Positions 28,137 to 37,271 are shown, numbered from the stretch's first letter. The stretch is 64,000 nucleotides of DNA from Paracoccaceae bacterium (GCA_019454225.1 CP075370.1:672001-736000); one strand, 5' to 3'. The notes: generated from the sequence alone by a model not told the origin. Numbers and translations are program-made.

Positions 28137-29648
28137 ATGGAACCGGTCCTGCTCTGTCTCGATTCCGGCACGACAGCGGTCAAGGCTGCAGCCTTCGACA
28201 GCCGCGGTCGTCTGGTCGCGTCGGCGCAGGCACCGAACGGGGCCCTGCGGCGGTCTGGCGACCGGGTCGAGCAGGACATGGAAGCCAGCCGTGACGAGGC
28301 TTTCGCGGTGCTTGCGTCATGCGGCGCACAGGTCGCGGGCCGCGTTGCCGGGATCGTGCTGACGGGACAGGGCGACGGCCTGTGGCCGGTCGACGGTGCG
28401 GGGGCCCCCGTGGGGCTGGCGATGACCTGGCTCGATGGTCGGGCAAGGGCTCTTGTGGCCGAGCTTGACCGCGACGGGACGCTGGCGGCGATCGAATGCA
28501 TCACCGGGGCGCGGCCGACCGCCGCGTCGCAAAGCCTGCAGCTGCTCTGGCTCGGGCGGCACGATCCCGCGCGGTTCGCAAGGATCGCGCATGTGTTGCG
28601 CCTGAAGGAATGGGTGTTCCTTTCGCTGACCGGCCGGATGATGGCGGAACCCACCGCCGCGCTGCCGGTGTGGGGCGACTGGCGGACCGGCGCGATGGTG
28701 GCGGCGCTGCGGGACCGGTTGGGGCTGGATCACGACATCGCGCGCCTGCCCGAATTTGCGCCGGTGGGCCAGTGCCGTGCGGCGCTGGCGGCGGAGGCTG
28801 CGGCGCGTATCGGCGTGGCCGCAGGCGTGCCGGTGCTGCTCGGTCCCGGCGATGTGCAGGCGACGTTGATCGGCCTTGGTCTTGGCATCCGCGACGGTGT
28901 GACCCGGGCGTCCATCCTTGGCACCAGCTCGATCCACGCCTGCCTGGTGGCCGATCCGGCAGCGATGAAGGAAAAGCCTGCGGGCGCGATGATCCAGCCC
29001 TTTGTCATGGGTGGCGGTCATCTGTGCTTTCATCCCGGATTCAACGGCGCGACAGTGCTTTCTCACGTTGCGGGGCTGATCCCGGGCGCGGTCGGCGGGG
29101 GGCCCAGCTATTCCGCGCTCGTCATGCACCCGTTTCTGGAACCGGGGGGCGAGCGGGCACCCTGGACCTCGCCCCACGCCAGCGGCGCGATGTTCGGTCT
29201 GACCGCCGAAACCCGTCCCGATCAGGTCGCCTGGGCTGCGCGCGAGGCATTGGCCTTTGTCGCCCGGAGGAGCCATGACATGATGAACGCACCTCCGGGT
29301 GTTCTTTCGCTGGGGGGCGGGCTGGCGGGAGACAGGGATTTCGCGCAATTCCTGGCCACCGTCACGGGCGGGCCGGTGCAGCCCGCACCGGGCGGGCAGG
29401 CGGGGCTTCAGGGATTGGCGCTGCTGGGTGCGCGGCATCTGTTCGGCGCGGACGATGCCACGCTTGCGCGAGACTGGATACCGCCGCCACAAGATACGCT
29501 TGAACCCGCTGCGGGCGCCGATGCCACCTATGCCGCGGCCAAGTTCGCGTTGTTTGTCCGGCTGGTCGAGGCCACGTCCGCGCATTGGCCCGCGCTTTCC
29601 GGTCTTCGGACCATGGCCGAAACCCTGATGGACAGAAGATCACAATGA
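28137..29648 (+). CDS. FGGY-family carbohydrate kinase
   Basis: The 503-residue protein has the ATP-binding CLDSGTTAVKAAAFD loop at the N-terminus, GIVLTGQGDGLWPVD, GPGDVQATLIGLG and the second phosphate loop SILGTSSIHACL. A late LSLGGGLAGDRDF segment marks the C-terminal ATPase domain. Members phosphorylate sugars or polyols such as xylulose, glycerol or erythritol; the exact substrate is not readable. The ATG at 28137 and a GTG one codon earlier are both possible. It overlaps the ThDP enzyme by four bases. Confidence 0.9.
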   Translation: MEPVLLCLDSGTTAVKAAAFDSRGRLVASAQAPNGALRRSGDRVEQDMEASRDEAFAVLASCGAQVAGRVAGIVLTGQGDGLWPVDGAGAPVGLAMTWLDGRARALVAELDRDGTLAAIECITGARPTAASQSLQLLWLGRHDPARFARIAHVLRLKEWVFLSLTGRMMAEPTAALPVWGDWRTGAMVAALRDRLGLDHDIARLPEFAPVGQCRAALAAEAAARIGVAAGVPVLLGPGDVQATLIGLGLGIRDGVTRASILGTSSIHACLVADPAAMKEKPAGAMIQPFVMGGGHLCFHPGFNGATVLSHVAGLIPGAVGGGPSYSALVMHPFLEPGGERAPWTSPHASGAMFGLTAETRPDQVAWAAREALAFVARRSHDMMNAPPGVLSLGGGLAGDRDFAQFLATVTGGPVQPAPGGQAGLQGLALLGARHLFGADDATLARDWIPPPQDTLEPAAGADATYAAAKFALFVRLVEATSAHWPALSGLRTMAETLMDRRSQ

Positions 29649-31192
29649 ACGGCGCCGACCTGCTTTGCGAAACCCTTCTCGCCCATGACATCGACGTGTG
29701 TTTCGCAAATCCCGGCACGTCCGAGATGCATTTCGTCGCGGCCCTGGATCGCCAGCCGCGGATGCGCTGTGTTCTCGGGCTGTTCGAGGGCGTGGTCACA
29801 GGCGCGGCCGACGGCTATGCGCGGATGGCCGACAAGCCTGCGGCAACGCTGCTGCACCTGGGTCCGGGCCTCGCCAACGGGCTGGCGAACCTGCACAACG
29901 CGCGGCGTGCCGGAACCCCGATGGTGAACGTTGTTGGTGACCATGCGACCCATCACCTGATCCACGATGCCCCGCTGACTTCCGACATCGACAGTCTGGC
30001 CCGCCCGATGTCGCACTGGGTGGGCCGGGCAAAGACGGCCGACATGGTGGGCCTTCGCACACAAGAGGCGATCGCCGCCGCGCGTGACCGGGGCGGCCAG
30101 ATCGCGACGCTGGTGCTGCATGCCGATGCCGCGTGGAACGATGTGGTGCAGATCGGCGCTGCACGGACTGAACCGCCCGTTCCGCCGCCGCCCCCGGCGG
30201 ACCGGGTGCGCGCCGTTGCGCAGGCGCTGCGGTCCGGGCGCCGCACGACGATCCTGATCACCGGGCTTGCGCTGCGCCAGGCACAGACCGACCTTCTGGA
30301 CCGGATTGCCGCTGCCACTGGCGCCCGGCTGATGGCCCAGCAGGCCAACGGCCGGATGCAGCGCGGGGCCGGGCGTGTCGCGCTGGACCGGGTGCCCTAT
30401 GTGATCGACCAGGCTCTTGCGACCTTTGCGGACACCGGCCAGGTAATCCTGATCGGGGCGAAGGCGCCGGTCGGATTCTTCGCCTACCCCGGCAAGCCCG
30501 GCTCCATGCTGCCCGAAGGGTGCCGGGTCTTGTCTCTCGTGGAACCCAGCGATGATGTGGTCGCGGCCGTTGCGGCGCTTGCCGACGAGATCGGCGTGGG
30601 TGCCACGCCACCCCGCCACGCGGCCCGCGAACGCCCGCCGATGCCCACGGGTGCGCTGACGCCAGAGGCCATCGCCATCGCGCTGGCGCATCACATGCCG
30701 GTCGACGCCATCATCTGCGACGAATCCGTGACCTCGGGCCGCGATTTCTTTCGCCATACCTACGGGGCCGAACCGCATGATTTCCTGCAACTGACGGGTG
30801 GGGCGATCGGCCTGGGCATACCGCTTGCCACCGGTGCTGCCGTGGCCTGCCCCGACCGCAAGGTGGTGACCCTGCAGGCCGACGGCAGCGGGATGTACAC
30901 GTTGCAGGGCCTGTGGACTCAGGCGCGTGAGCGGCTGGATGTCCTGACCATCATCTTCTCGAACCGTCGCTACCAGATCCTTCTGGGCGAACTGAAGAAC
31001 GTGGGCGCGGGCACCCCCGGCCGGAATGCGAGCCGCATGCTGAATCTCGACAGTCCCGCGCTGGACTGGGTCAGCCTTGCGGCCGGGATGGGGGTCGAGG
31101 CGGTGCGCACCGACACGGCGCAGGGCTTTGCCGACCTGCTGCGTACCGCGGTCGGCCGCAAGGGGCCCTTCCTGATAGAGGCGATGATCTGA
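29645..31192 (+). CDS. Thiamine-diphosphate enzyme, acetolactate synthase/decarboxylase-like
   Basis: The 515-residue protein has the three-domain layout of the acetolactate synthase/benzoylformate decarboxylase group. The cofactor-activating glutamate is Glu48 (GLFEGVVTGAADGYAR), and the pyrophosphate site is around TLQADGSGMYTLQGLWTQ with an NRRYQIL end. It lacks strong marks of true anabolic acetolactate synthase, and no regulatory subunit is nearby, so a catabolic lyase or decarboxylase acting on a 2-keto or 2-hydroxyacyl compound is likely. The CoA-transferases in the operon make a 2-hydroxyacyl-CoA lyase role worth considering. Overlaps its upstream neighbour (ATGA). Confidence 0.85.
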   Translation: MNGADLLCETLLAHDIDVCFANPGTSEMHFVAALDRQPRMRCVLGLFEGVVTGAADGYARMADKPAATLLHLGPGLANGLANLHNARRAGTPMVNVVGDHATHHLIHDAPLTSDIDSLARPMSHWVGRAKTADMVGLRTQEAIAAARDRGGQIATLVLHADAAWNDVVQIGAARTEPPVPPPPPADRVRAVAQALRSGRRTTILITGLALRQAQTDLLDRIAAATGARLMAQQANGRMQRGAGRVALDRVPYVIDQALATFADTGQVILIGAKAPVGFFAYPGKPGSMLPEGCRVLSLVEPSDDVVAAVAALADEIGVGATPPRHAARERPPMPTGALTPEAIAIALAHHMPVDAIICDESVTSGRDFFRHTYGAEPHDFLQLTGGAIGLGIPLATGAAVACPDRKVVTLQADGSGMYTLQGLWTQARERLDVLTIIFSNRRYQILLGELKNVGAGTPGRNASRMLNLDSPALDWVSLAAGMGVEAVRTDTAQGFADLLRTAVGRKGPFLIEAMI

Positions 31193-31203
31193 TGGAGGCC
31201 GCG

Positions 31204-33519
31204 ATGGGCAAGATCATACGGGTTCCGCATTGCAGCCATTGGGGGGCCTACACGCTGCTGGTGCAGGATGGGCGGATCGTCGGGGCCGAGCCCTTGCCGC
31301 AAGACCCCGCGCCATCGCGCATCATCGGCTCGGTGCGCGACTGGGCCGATCCGTCCCGGCGGGTGCTGCGGCCGATGGTCCGCAGGGGTTGGCTGGAGCG
31401 GCGCGAGGCGAGTGACCGGCGTGGCCGCGGGCAGGAGGAGTTTGTGCCCGTGGATTGGGACGAGGCCGTCGACCTTGTCGCGGGCGAGATCGCCCGCGTG
31501 TCGCGGACGCATGGCAATGCCGCGATCTTCGGGGGTTCCTACGGCTGGACAAGCTGCGGGCGCTTGCACCACGCACCCTCGCTGCTGAAGCGGATGCTGA
31601 ACCTGACGGGTGGCTATACAGGCCATGTCGATACCTATTCCATCGCAGCCGGGCCGGTGATCCTGCGGCATGTGCTGGGCAGCGAGGACGCCTGCGGGGG
31701 GCTGGCCAACACGCTCGACACGATAGCCGACCATACCGAAACGCTGGTGGTCTTTGGCTCGCTGTCGCCGCGCACCGCACAGAACGAGGCAGGCGGGATC
31801 GGGCCGCACACGCTCGAATCGAACCTGCGCCGCATTGCCGACAGGGGTATCCGGGTCATCCACGTGTCGCCCCTGCGCGACGACCTGCCCGACTGGATGG
31901 GCGCCGAATGGTGGCCGATCCGCCCCAACACCGACACCGCGCTGATGCTGGGCCTCGCGGGCGAGATCGTGAAGGCGGGGCGCGAAGACCGTGACTTCCT
32001 GACGCGCTGCACCAGTGGCGCCGATGAATTTCTGTCTTACCTGCGGGGCGGTGACGGGACCGTCAAGGATGCGGCATGGGCCGCCCGGATCACCGGTCTG
32101 GACGCGCGCGATATCGCCGCGCTGGCCCGGCAACTGGTCGCAACGCGCAGCATGCTGACCGTCAGCTGGAGCCTTCAGCGCGCCCATCATGGCGAACAGC
32201 CGTTCTGGGCCGGTCTGGGTCTGGCGGCCGTGGCCGGCCAGATCGGCCTGCCGGGGGGGGGTGTGGGTTATGGCTACGGTTCGCTGGGCGGGGTGGGGGC
32301 GCCCATCAACCCGGGCAAGTCGCCTTTCATCCCGCAATTGCGAAGACCCATCGACAGCTTCATTCCGGTCGCCCGGATCAGCGACATGCTGCTGAACCCC
32401 GGCGGCAGCTTCACCTACCAGGGCGATACGCGCACCTATCCCGATACCCGGCTGGTCTACTGGGCGGGCGGCAACCCCTATCATCACCATCAGGACCTGA
32501 ATCGCCTGTCAGAGGCCTGGGCCCGCCCCGAGACGATCATCGTGCAGGACCCGATGTTCACGGCTACCGCGCGGCGGGCCGACATCGTCCTGCCCGCATC
32601 GACATCGATCGAACGGAACGACATCGCAGGCAACAGGCGGTCGGATCTGATCCTGGCCATGCACAGGGCCATCGCGCCGCTGGGCCAGGCGCGGTCGGAC
32701 TTCGACATCTTCGACGCCATTGCGCACAGGCTGGGCGTGGCGGCGGCCTTCAACGAGGGCCGGGACGAAATGGGCTGGCTGCGCCACATGTATGACGCCA
32801 GCCGTGATGATGCGCTGGCGCGGTTCGGCCACGAGATGCCGGATTTCGATACGTTCTGGCACGAGGGCCACGCCGCCTGCCCGGTGCGGGCAGGGCATAC
32901 CTATCTGGCCGACTTCCGCGACCGGCCCGAGGACTTCGCGCTGCCGACGGAAAGCGGTCGGATCGTTCTTGGCAGCCAGACACTTGCCCGCCTGGATCTG
33001 GAAGACTGTCGCGCCCATCCCGCCTGGATGGAGCCCGCCGAATGGCTGGGTCGCGCGCGGGGGCCTGACGAATTCCACCTGATTTCGCACCAGCCTGCAG
33101 GACGCCTGCACAGCCAGCTTGAAACCGGCCCGTCCAGCCTGGCCGAAAAGCGCAACGGCCGGGAACAGGCCCGCATGAACCCACAGGATGCGGCACGCCT
33201 GGGGATCGCGGATGGTTCGACGGTGCGGATGTGGAACGACCGCGGCGCCTGCCTGGCCACCGCCACGCTGACCGACGGGGTGCGTCAGGGGGTCGTCGTG
33301 CTGCCGACCGGCGCCTGGTTCACGCCCACCGGCAACAGCGGGCTCGACATTGCGGGCAACCCGAATGTCCTGACGCTGGATATCGGCACCTCGCAGTTCG
33401 GGCAGGGCTGTTCCGCGCACACCTGTCTTGTCCGCATCGAACCGCATCACGGCGAGGCGGGTGACGCCATCGCCATCTATCAGTCGCAGCTCGCCGCGAT
33501 CGCGGCGCAAGGGAGATAG
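31204..33519 (+). CDS. Cytoplasmic molybdopterin oxidoreductase, BisC/TorA/DorA-like
   Basis: This 771-residue protein belongs to the DMSO reductase superfamily. It lacks the N-terminal Fe-S cluster motif and has GGSYGWTSCGRLHHA, where Ser117 fits the molybdenum serine ligand of DMSO/TMAO/biotin-sulfoxide reductases. Other cofactor motifs include YWAGGNPYHHHQDLNRL and the C-terminal dinucleotide-binding domain (GNPNVLTLD). There is no signal peptide, so it is cytoplasmic like BisC. I prefer the ATG at 31204, five bases after GGAGG, over the ATG at 31192. An S- or N-oxide reductase inside a carbon catabolic operon is unusual. Confidence 0.88.
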   Translation: MGKIIRVPHCSHWGAYTLLVQDGRIVGAEPLPQDPAPSRIIGSVRDWADPSRRVLRPMVRRGWLERREASDRRGRGQEEFVPVDWDEAVDLVAGEIARVSRTHGNAAIFGGSYGWTSCGRLHHAPSLLKRMLNLTGGYTGHVDTYSIAAGPVILRHVLGSEDACGGLANTLDTIADHTETLVVFGSLSPRTAQNEAGGIGPHTLESNLRRIADRGIRVIHVSPLRDDLPDWMGAEWWPIRPNTDTALMLGLAGEIVKAGREDRDFLTRCTSGADEFLSYLRGGDGTVKDAAWAARITGLDARDIAALARQLVATRSMLTVSWSLQRAHHGEQPFWAGLGLAAVAGQIGLPGGGVGYGYGSLGGVGAPINPGKSPFIPQLRRPIDSFIPVARISDMLLNPGGSFTYQGDTRTYPDTRLVYWAGGNPYHHHQDLNRLSEAWARPETIIVQDPMFTATARRADIVLPASTSIERNDIAGNRRSDLILAMHRAIAPLGQARSDFDIFDAIAHRLGVAAAFNEGRDEMGWLRHMYDASRDDALARFGHEMPDFDTFWHEGHAACPVRAGHTYLADFRDRPEDFALPTESGRIVLGSQTLARLDLEDCRAHPAWMEPAEWLGRARGPDEFHLISHQPAGRLHSQLETGPSSLAEKRNGREQARMNPQDAARLGIADGSTVRMWNDRGACLATATLTDGVRQGVVVLPTGAWFTPTGNSGLDIAGNPNVLTLDIGTSQFGQGCSAHTCLVRIEPHHGEAGDAIAIYQSQLAAIAAQGR

Positions 33520-33523
33520 CCCC

Positions 33524-34087
33524 ATGACCGCCATCAGCCGCTTTCCGGTGCCCGAGATCGCCGACCTGCCCGACGACATCCGAAGCCGCATCCTTGCGGT
33601 GCAGGAAAAATCGGGCTTCGTGCCGAACGTGTTCCTGACACTCGCCCACCGGCCTGACGAGTTCCGGGCCTTCTTTGCCTATCATGACGCGCTGATGGAC
33701 AAGCCCGGCCCGATCACCAAGGCAGAGCGCGAGATGATCGTGGTTGCCACGTCGAACGCCAACCAGTGCCAGTATTGCGTGGTCGCCCATGGTGCGATCC
33801 TGCGGATCCGGGCGAAGAACCCGCTGATCGCCGATCAGGTGGCGATCAACTACCGCAAGGCCGACATCACGCCCCGGCAGAGGGCGATGCTGGACTTCGC
33901 GATGAAGGTGTCGGCCTGCGCACAGGAGGTGGGCGATGATGACATGGCGGTGCTGCACGACCACGGATTCTCCGATGACGATATCTGGGACATCGCCGCA
34001 ATCTCGGCCTTCTTCGGCATGTCGAACCGGCTGGCGAACGTCACCAGCATGCGGCCCAATGATGAATTCTATGCGATGGGGCGCTGA
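33524..34087 (+). CDS. AhpD-like carboxymuconolactone decarboxylase-family peroxidase
   Basis: The 187-residue helical protein has the AhpD redox motif CQYCVVAH (Cys82, Cys85, His89) and the surrounding NVFLTLAHRPDEFRAFFAYHDAL segment typical of the peroxidase-related subfamily. Members reduce peroxides or disulfide/lipoyl partners, or protect redox enzymes. A GGGAGA ribosome-binding site precedes the ATG. It sits between the molybdoenzyme and a rhodanese, forming a small redox/sulfur block within the operon. Confidence 0.9.
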   Translation: MTAISRFPVPEIADLPDDIRSRILAVQEKSGFVPNVFLTLAHRPDEFRAFFAYHDALMDKPGPITKAEREMIVVATSNANQCQYCVVAHGAILRIRAKNPLIADQVAINYRKADITPRQRAMLDFAMKVSACAQEVGDDDMAVLHDHGFSDDDIWDIAAISAFFGMSNRLANVTSMRPNDEFYAMGR

Positions 34088-34088
34088 G

Positions 34089-34478
34089 ATGGCCCGGGGC
34101 TACAAGGAGATGCTGGCCGAAGCCGATGCGCAGGTCATCTCGGTCACTCCGGACGAGATGGCGGCACGCGGCACCGACGTGGTGATGGTGGATATCCGCG
34201 ACCCCCGGGAACTGGAACGCGAGGGGATGATCGAGGGCGCGTTCCATGCGCCCCGGGGCATGCTGGAATTCTGGATCGACAGGGAAAGCCCCTATCACAA
34301 GCCGGTCTTCGCAGAGCGCAAGACCTTCGTGTTCTACTGCGCGTCGGGCTGGCGGTCGCTGCTGGCCACCAAGGTCGCACAGGACATGGGGCTTGACGCA
34401 CGCAACCTGCGCGGCGGTCTCGGCGCCTGGAAAGAGGCGGGCCAGCCGGTGGTTGAAAAGCCCGCGCGCAGGGCCTGA
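34089..34478 (+). CDS. Single-domain rhodanese-like protein
   Basis: The 129-residue protein has one rhodanese domain with VDIRDPRELEREG and an active-site loop YCASGWRS whose Cys84 can carry a persulfide. It starts one base after the AhpD-like stop (TGAGATG), so the two are translationally coupled. Rhodaneses move sulfane sulfur; a role in molybdenum-cofactor sulfur handling or in disposing of a sulfur-containing product is possible. The true partner is unknown. Confidence 0.92.
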   Translation: MARGYKEMLAEADAQVISVTPDEMAARGTDVVMVDIRDPRELEREGMIEGAFHAPRGMLEFWIDRESPYHKPVFAERKTFVFYCASGWRSLLATKVAQDMGLDARNLRGGLGAWKEAGQPVVEKPARRA

Positions 34479-34481
34479 GGC

Positions 34482-35879
34482 ATGGCCAGCCCGGCAGATC
34501 CGGCGCTGATGGCGCGGCTGGAACGGGTGCTGCCCCGGCAGGCGCTGCTCGCCGGCGACGCGATCGACCCGCAGTATCACGTTGACCATCGCGGTCGGCC
34601 ATCCTGGCCGCCACGGTTCATCCTGCGGCCGGGATCGACGGACGAGGTCGCGGCCGCGCTGGCAGCCTGCAACGATTTCGGTCAGCCGATTGTCCTGCAT
34701 GGCGGTCGCACCGGCCTGTCGGGCGGTCACCGGATCGCGGCGGGCGAGGGTGTGCTGTCACTGTCGCGGATGACGGCAATCGGCCCGGTCGATGGCACGG
34801 GGCCCACGGTCACCGTCGCTGCCGGTACCACCCTGCAAGCCGTGCAGGAGGCGGCCGACGCCGCGGGCTTCCTGTTCGGGGTCGACATCGGGGCGCGGGG
34901 CACCGCGACCATTGGTGGCAACATTGCCACGAACGCGGGGGGTATCCGGGTGCTGCGCTATGGCATGTTCCGCGCGCAGGTGGCGGGTCTGGAAACCGTG
35001 CTGGCCGATGGCACGGTGCTGAGTTCGATGCGCGGCCTCGACAAGGACAACACGGGCTATGACCTGAACCAGTTGTTCATCGGCAGCGAGGGCACGCTGG
35101 GGGTGGTGACGCAGGCGCTGTTGCGGCTGCATCCCAGACCCCGGTCGACCACCAACGCCTTGCTGGCGCTGCCCGGTCTGCCCGCCGCGCTGAACCTGCT
35201 TGCACGCCTGCGGGCCGACATGGGGCCCGCGCTGTCGGCCTATGAGATGATGCTGCCGGATATCTATCAGGGGGTGCTGGGGTTCCTGGGCATGGCGCCG
35301 CCGCTGCGCACGGCAGCGCCCGTCTATGTCCTGGCCGAGGCTCAGGCCCACCGAGACGACGACACCTCCGAACGGTTCATGGCCTGCCTCATGGCGGCGC
35401 TCGAGGCGGGGATGGCCACCGATGCCGTCGTCGCCCAGTCGGCGCGCGAGGCGCAGGCGCTCTGGACCTTGCGCGATGCCTGCAGCGATCACATCCGCAC
35501 GCTCGACAACATCGCGGGCGGCGACATCAGCGTGCCGGTGCCCCGGATCGCCACTTTCCTGGATGAAAGCCGCGCGGCCCTGCGCCGGATCGACCCGGAC
35601 ATCGTGTTCCTGATCTTCGGTCATCTGGGCGACGGGAACCTGCACTACGTGATCCGGTCGCGGGACCGCGAGGCGACGATGGATGCGGTCTACCGGCTGG
35701 TGGCCGACCATCGCGGCTCGATCTCGGCCGAACACGGGATCGGCCTCGACAAGAAGAAATGGCTGCGTCTGAGCCGGAGCGACGCAGAGGTCGCCGCGAT
35801 GCGTCGCATCAAGGCGGCACTTGACCCGCGGGGCATCCTGAACCGCGGTCGTGTGTTCGACCCGGCTCCCGCGACATAG
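34482..35879 (+). CDS. FAD-linked oxidase, GlcD/D-2-hydroxyglutarate-dehydrogenase-like
   Basis: The 465-residue flavoprotein has the PCMH-type FAD site (VLHGGRTGLSGGH and GARGTATIGGNIATNAGG) and the C-terminal FAD-oxidase domain with metal-ligand-like FGHLGDGNLHY and SAEHGIGLDKKKW. It oxidises a D-2-hydroxy acid to the 2-keto acid, passing electrons to quinone, ETF or cytochrome c. It starts three bases after the rhodanese stop. It could work in opposition to, or in series with, the NAD-linked hydroxyacid dehydrogenase earlier in the operon. Confidence 0.9.
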   Translation: MASPADPALMARLERVLPRQALLAGDAIDPQYHVDHRGRPSWPPRFILRPGSTDEVAAALAACNDFGQPIVLHGGRTGLSGGHRIAAGEGVLSLSRMTAIGPVDGTGPTVTVAAGTTLQAVQEAADAAGFLFGVDIGARGTATIGGNIATNAGGIRVLRYGMFRAQVAGLETVLADGTVLSSMRGLDKDNTGYDLNQLFIGSEGTLGVVTQALLRLHPRPRSTTNALLALPGLPAALNLLARLRADMGPALSAYEMMLPDIYQGVLGFLGMAPPLRTAAPVYVLAEAQAHRDDDTSERFMACLMAALEAGMATDAVVAQSAREAQALWTLRDACSDHIRTLDNIAGGDISVPVPRIATFLDESRAALRRIDPDIVFLIFGHLGDGNLHYVIRSRDREATMDAVYRLVADHRGSISAEHGIGLDKKKWLRLSRSDAEVAAMRRIKAALDPRGILNRGRVFDPAPAT

Positions 35880-35939
35880 GCCCATTGCAACCGCGCCGCC
35901 GTTGGGCAAGCCTGCATCGTCGGCACTGGGGGCATTCGG

Positions 35940-36743
35940 ATGGCGGGGCTTGGCGACCGCGTGGCAGGCGACGCGCAGGCGATGGCGCAGGAGATTGCTG
36001 CGGATATCGCGGGGGGACGCGGTTTTCGGCTGTTCGGCGGTCTGGACGACGATCCGGCCGCGCTGGATCGCGCCTATGCCGTGCAGGACGCGCTGACCGG
36101 TCTGCGGGGCGGCGCGGCCGCGGTGGGCGGATACAAGCTCGCCTTCAACAGCGCGGCGTCGCGTGTCTATTATGGGCTGGCCGAGGGCTGCATCGCGCCG
36201 CTCTATGCCCGCGACATCCGGCAGGATGGCGCGGTGTTGCGGCTGGCTGATTTCCACAGCCTGGTGATCGAGCCCGAGATCTGCCTGGAACTGGGCGCGG
36301 ATCTGCCCCACCGGCCCGACATGACGCCAGAGGAGGCCATGGCCGCCGTGGCGGCGATCCGCCCGGCGGTCGAGGTGATGGACCATCGCGGCGCCTTCGC
36401 GCTGGATCCCTCTGCGGCGCAGGCGGTGGCGCAGGGCATCTACACCGCCGGTGTCGTGCTGGGTGCACCGGTCTCACCCGGTCTGCTGCCGGCGCGCCAC
36501 CGCACCACCACCCGCCTGGCGATCGCCGGGGCGGAGGTCGGCGCCCGTCTGGACGGTGCGCCGCAAGACCCGGCAGAGGGCCTGGTGTGGGCCGCGGGGG
36601 CGCTGGCGCGGCGGGGGTTTCGGCTGCGCGCGGGCATGATCCTGATGTGCGGCACGCATCTGCCGGTGCATCCCGTCGCGGCACCCGCAGCGGTTCTGGT
36701 CGAGATGGACGGCTTCGGTTCGGTCGGTTTTTCTGTGGTCTGA
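35940..36743 (+). CDS. MhpD/fumarylacetoacetate-hydrolase-like hydratase or decarboxylase
   Basis: The 267-residue protein resembles 2-keto-4-pentenoate hydratase (MhpD) and 4-oxalocrotonate decarboxylase. It has YKLAFNSAASRVYYGL near residue 65 and the metal-ligand segment VIEPEICLELG around residues 110-120. Such enzymes hydrate or decarboxylate a 2-keto enoic acid. It follows the FAD-linked oxidase by 60 bases and is the last gene of the long operon before a hairpin. The missing signature parts of a ring-cleavage pathway argue against aromatic degradation. Confidence 0.85.
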   Translation: MAGLGDRVAGDAQAMAQEIAADIAGGRGFRLFGGLDDDPAALDRAYAVQDALTGLRGGAAAVGGYKLAFNSAASRVYYGLAEGCIAPLYARDIRQDGAVLRLADFHSLVIEPEICLELGADLPHRPDMTPEEAMAAVAAIRPAVEVMDHRGAFALDPSAAQAVAQGIYTAGVVLGAPVSPGLLPARHRTTTRLAIAGAEVGARLDGAPQDPAEGLVWAAGALARRGFRLRAGMILMCGTHLPVHPVAAPAAVLVEMDGFGSVGFSVV

Positions 36744-36758
36744 GGGGCGGAATTTTTT

Positions 36759-36777
36759 GCGCGCCGCTGCGGCGCGC
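36759..36777. other. GC-rich hairpin after the long operon
   Basis: GCGCGCCGC and GCGGCGCGC flank a single T, giving about an eight-bp stem. A run of six T lies before it on the plus strand rather than after, so it does not make a textbook intrinsic terminator in either direction. It may still end or attenuate the upstream operon. Confidence 0.45.
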
Positions 36778-36831
36778 TTGGCGCTACCGTTCTGTCGCAG
36801 GGTCCGTCCCTGTCACAGGAAAGGACGCGCC

Positions 36832-37254
36832 ATGACCGACGCCCCCCGCATCTGCATCAACCCCGATACCCTGTCCCCCCCGACCGGGGCCCCCGGCAGC
36901 CCCTTCTATTCATGGGTCGTGCGGCGGGGACAGATGGTGTTCCTTGCCGGGATGTCGCCCTACGCGCGGGACAAGACGCTGGTCGGCACGACACTGGGCG
37001 AACAGACCCGGCAGTGCTTCCGCAACATGGCAGCGGCGATGGAGGCTGCGGGTGGCACCATCGCCGATGTCTGCAGCATCACCATCTATGTGCAGGCGAC
37101 CGAGTTGCAGCGCGACGTCTACCCCGAGGTGAACCCGGCCTGCCACGAATTCTTCGGCATGGCCCCACCGGCCCGCGCCGTGATGGGCGGAATTGCCCTG
37201 CCGCGCCCCACGGAACTGGTAATGATCTCGGCCACTGCCGTGCTGCCCGGCTGA
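36832..37254 (+). CDS. RidA/YjgF-family imine/enamine deaminase-like protein (first copy)
   Basis: The 140-residue protein has the Rid fold pattern with VRRGQMVFLAGMSPYARD early and a PPARAVMGGIALP segment carrying the conserved arginine used for imine hydrolysis in RidA. Rid proteins hydrolyse reactive imines or enamines released by amino-acid oxidising enzymes. An AGGAAAGGA site precedes the ATG. It opens an operon containing an amino-acid dehydrogenase and a second Rid gene. The longer N-terminus suggests a subfamily other than classic RidA. Confidence 0.88.
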   Translation: MTDAPRICINPDTLSPPTGAPGSPFYSWVVRRGQMVFLAGMSPYARDKTLVGTTLGEQTRQCFRNMAAAMEAAGGTIADVCSITIYVQATELQRDVYPEVNPACHEFFGMAPPARAVMGGIALPRPTELVMISATAVLPG

Positions 37255-37271
37255 CTCTGCAGGAGGACTGC

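Noticed and set aside
29645-31192. Biosynthetic acetolactate synthase (IlvB)
   Set aside because: No regulatory subunit or other branched-chain genes nearby and the operon is catabolic, so a specific IlvB call is not supported.
36759-36777. Intrinsic terminator after the twelve-gene operon
   Set aside because: The hairpin is real, but its T-run precedes the stem on the plus strand and gives A residues on the minus strand, so I listed it only as a hairpin.
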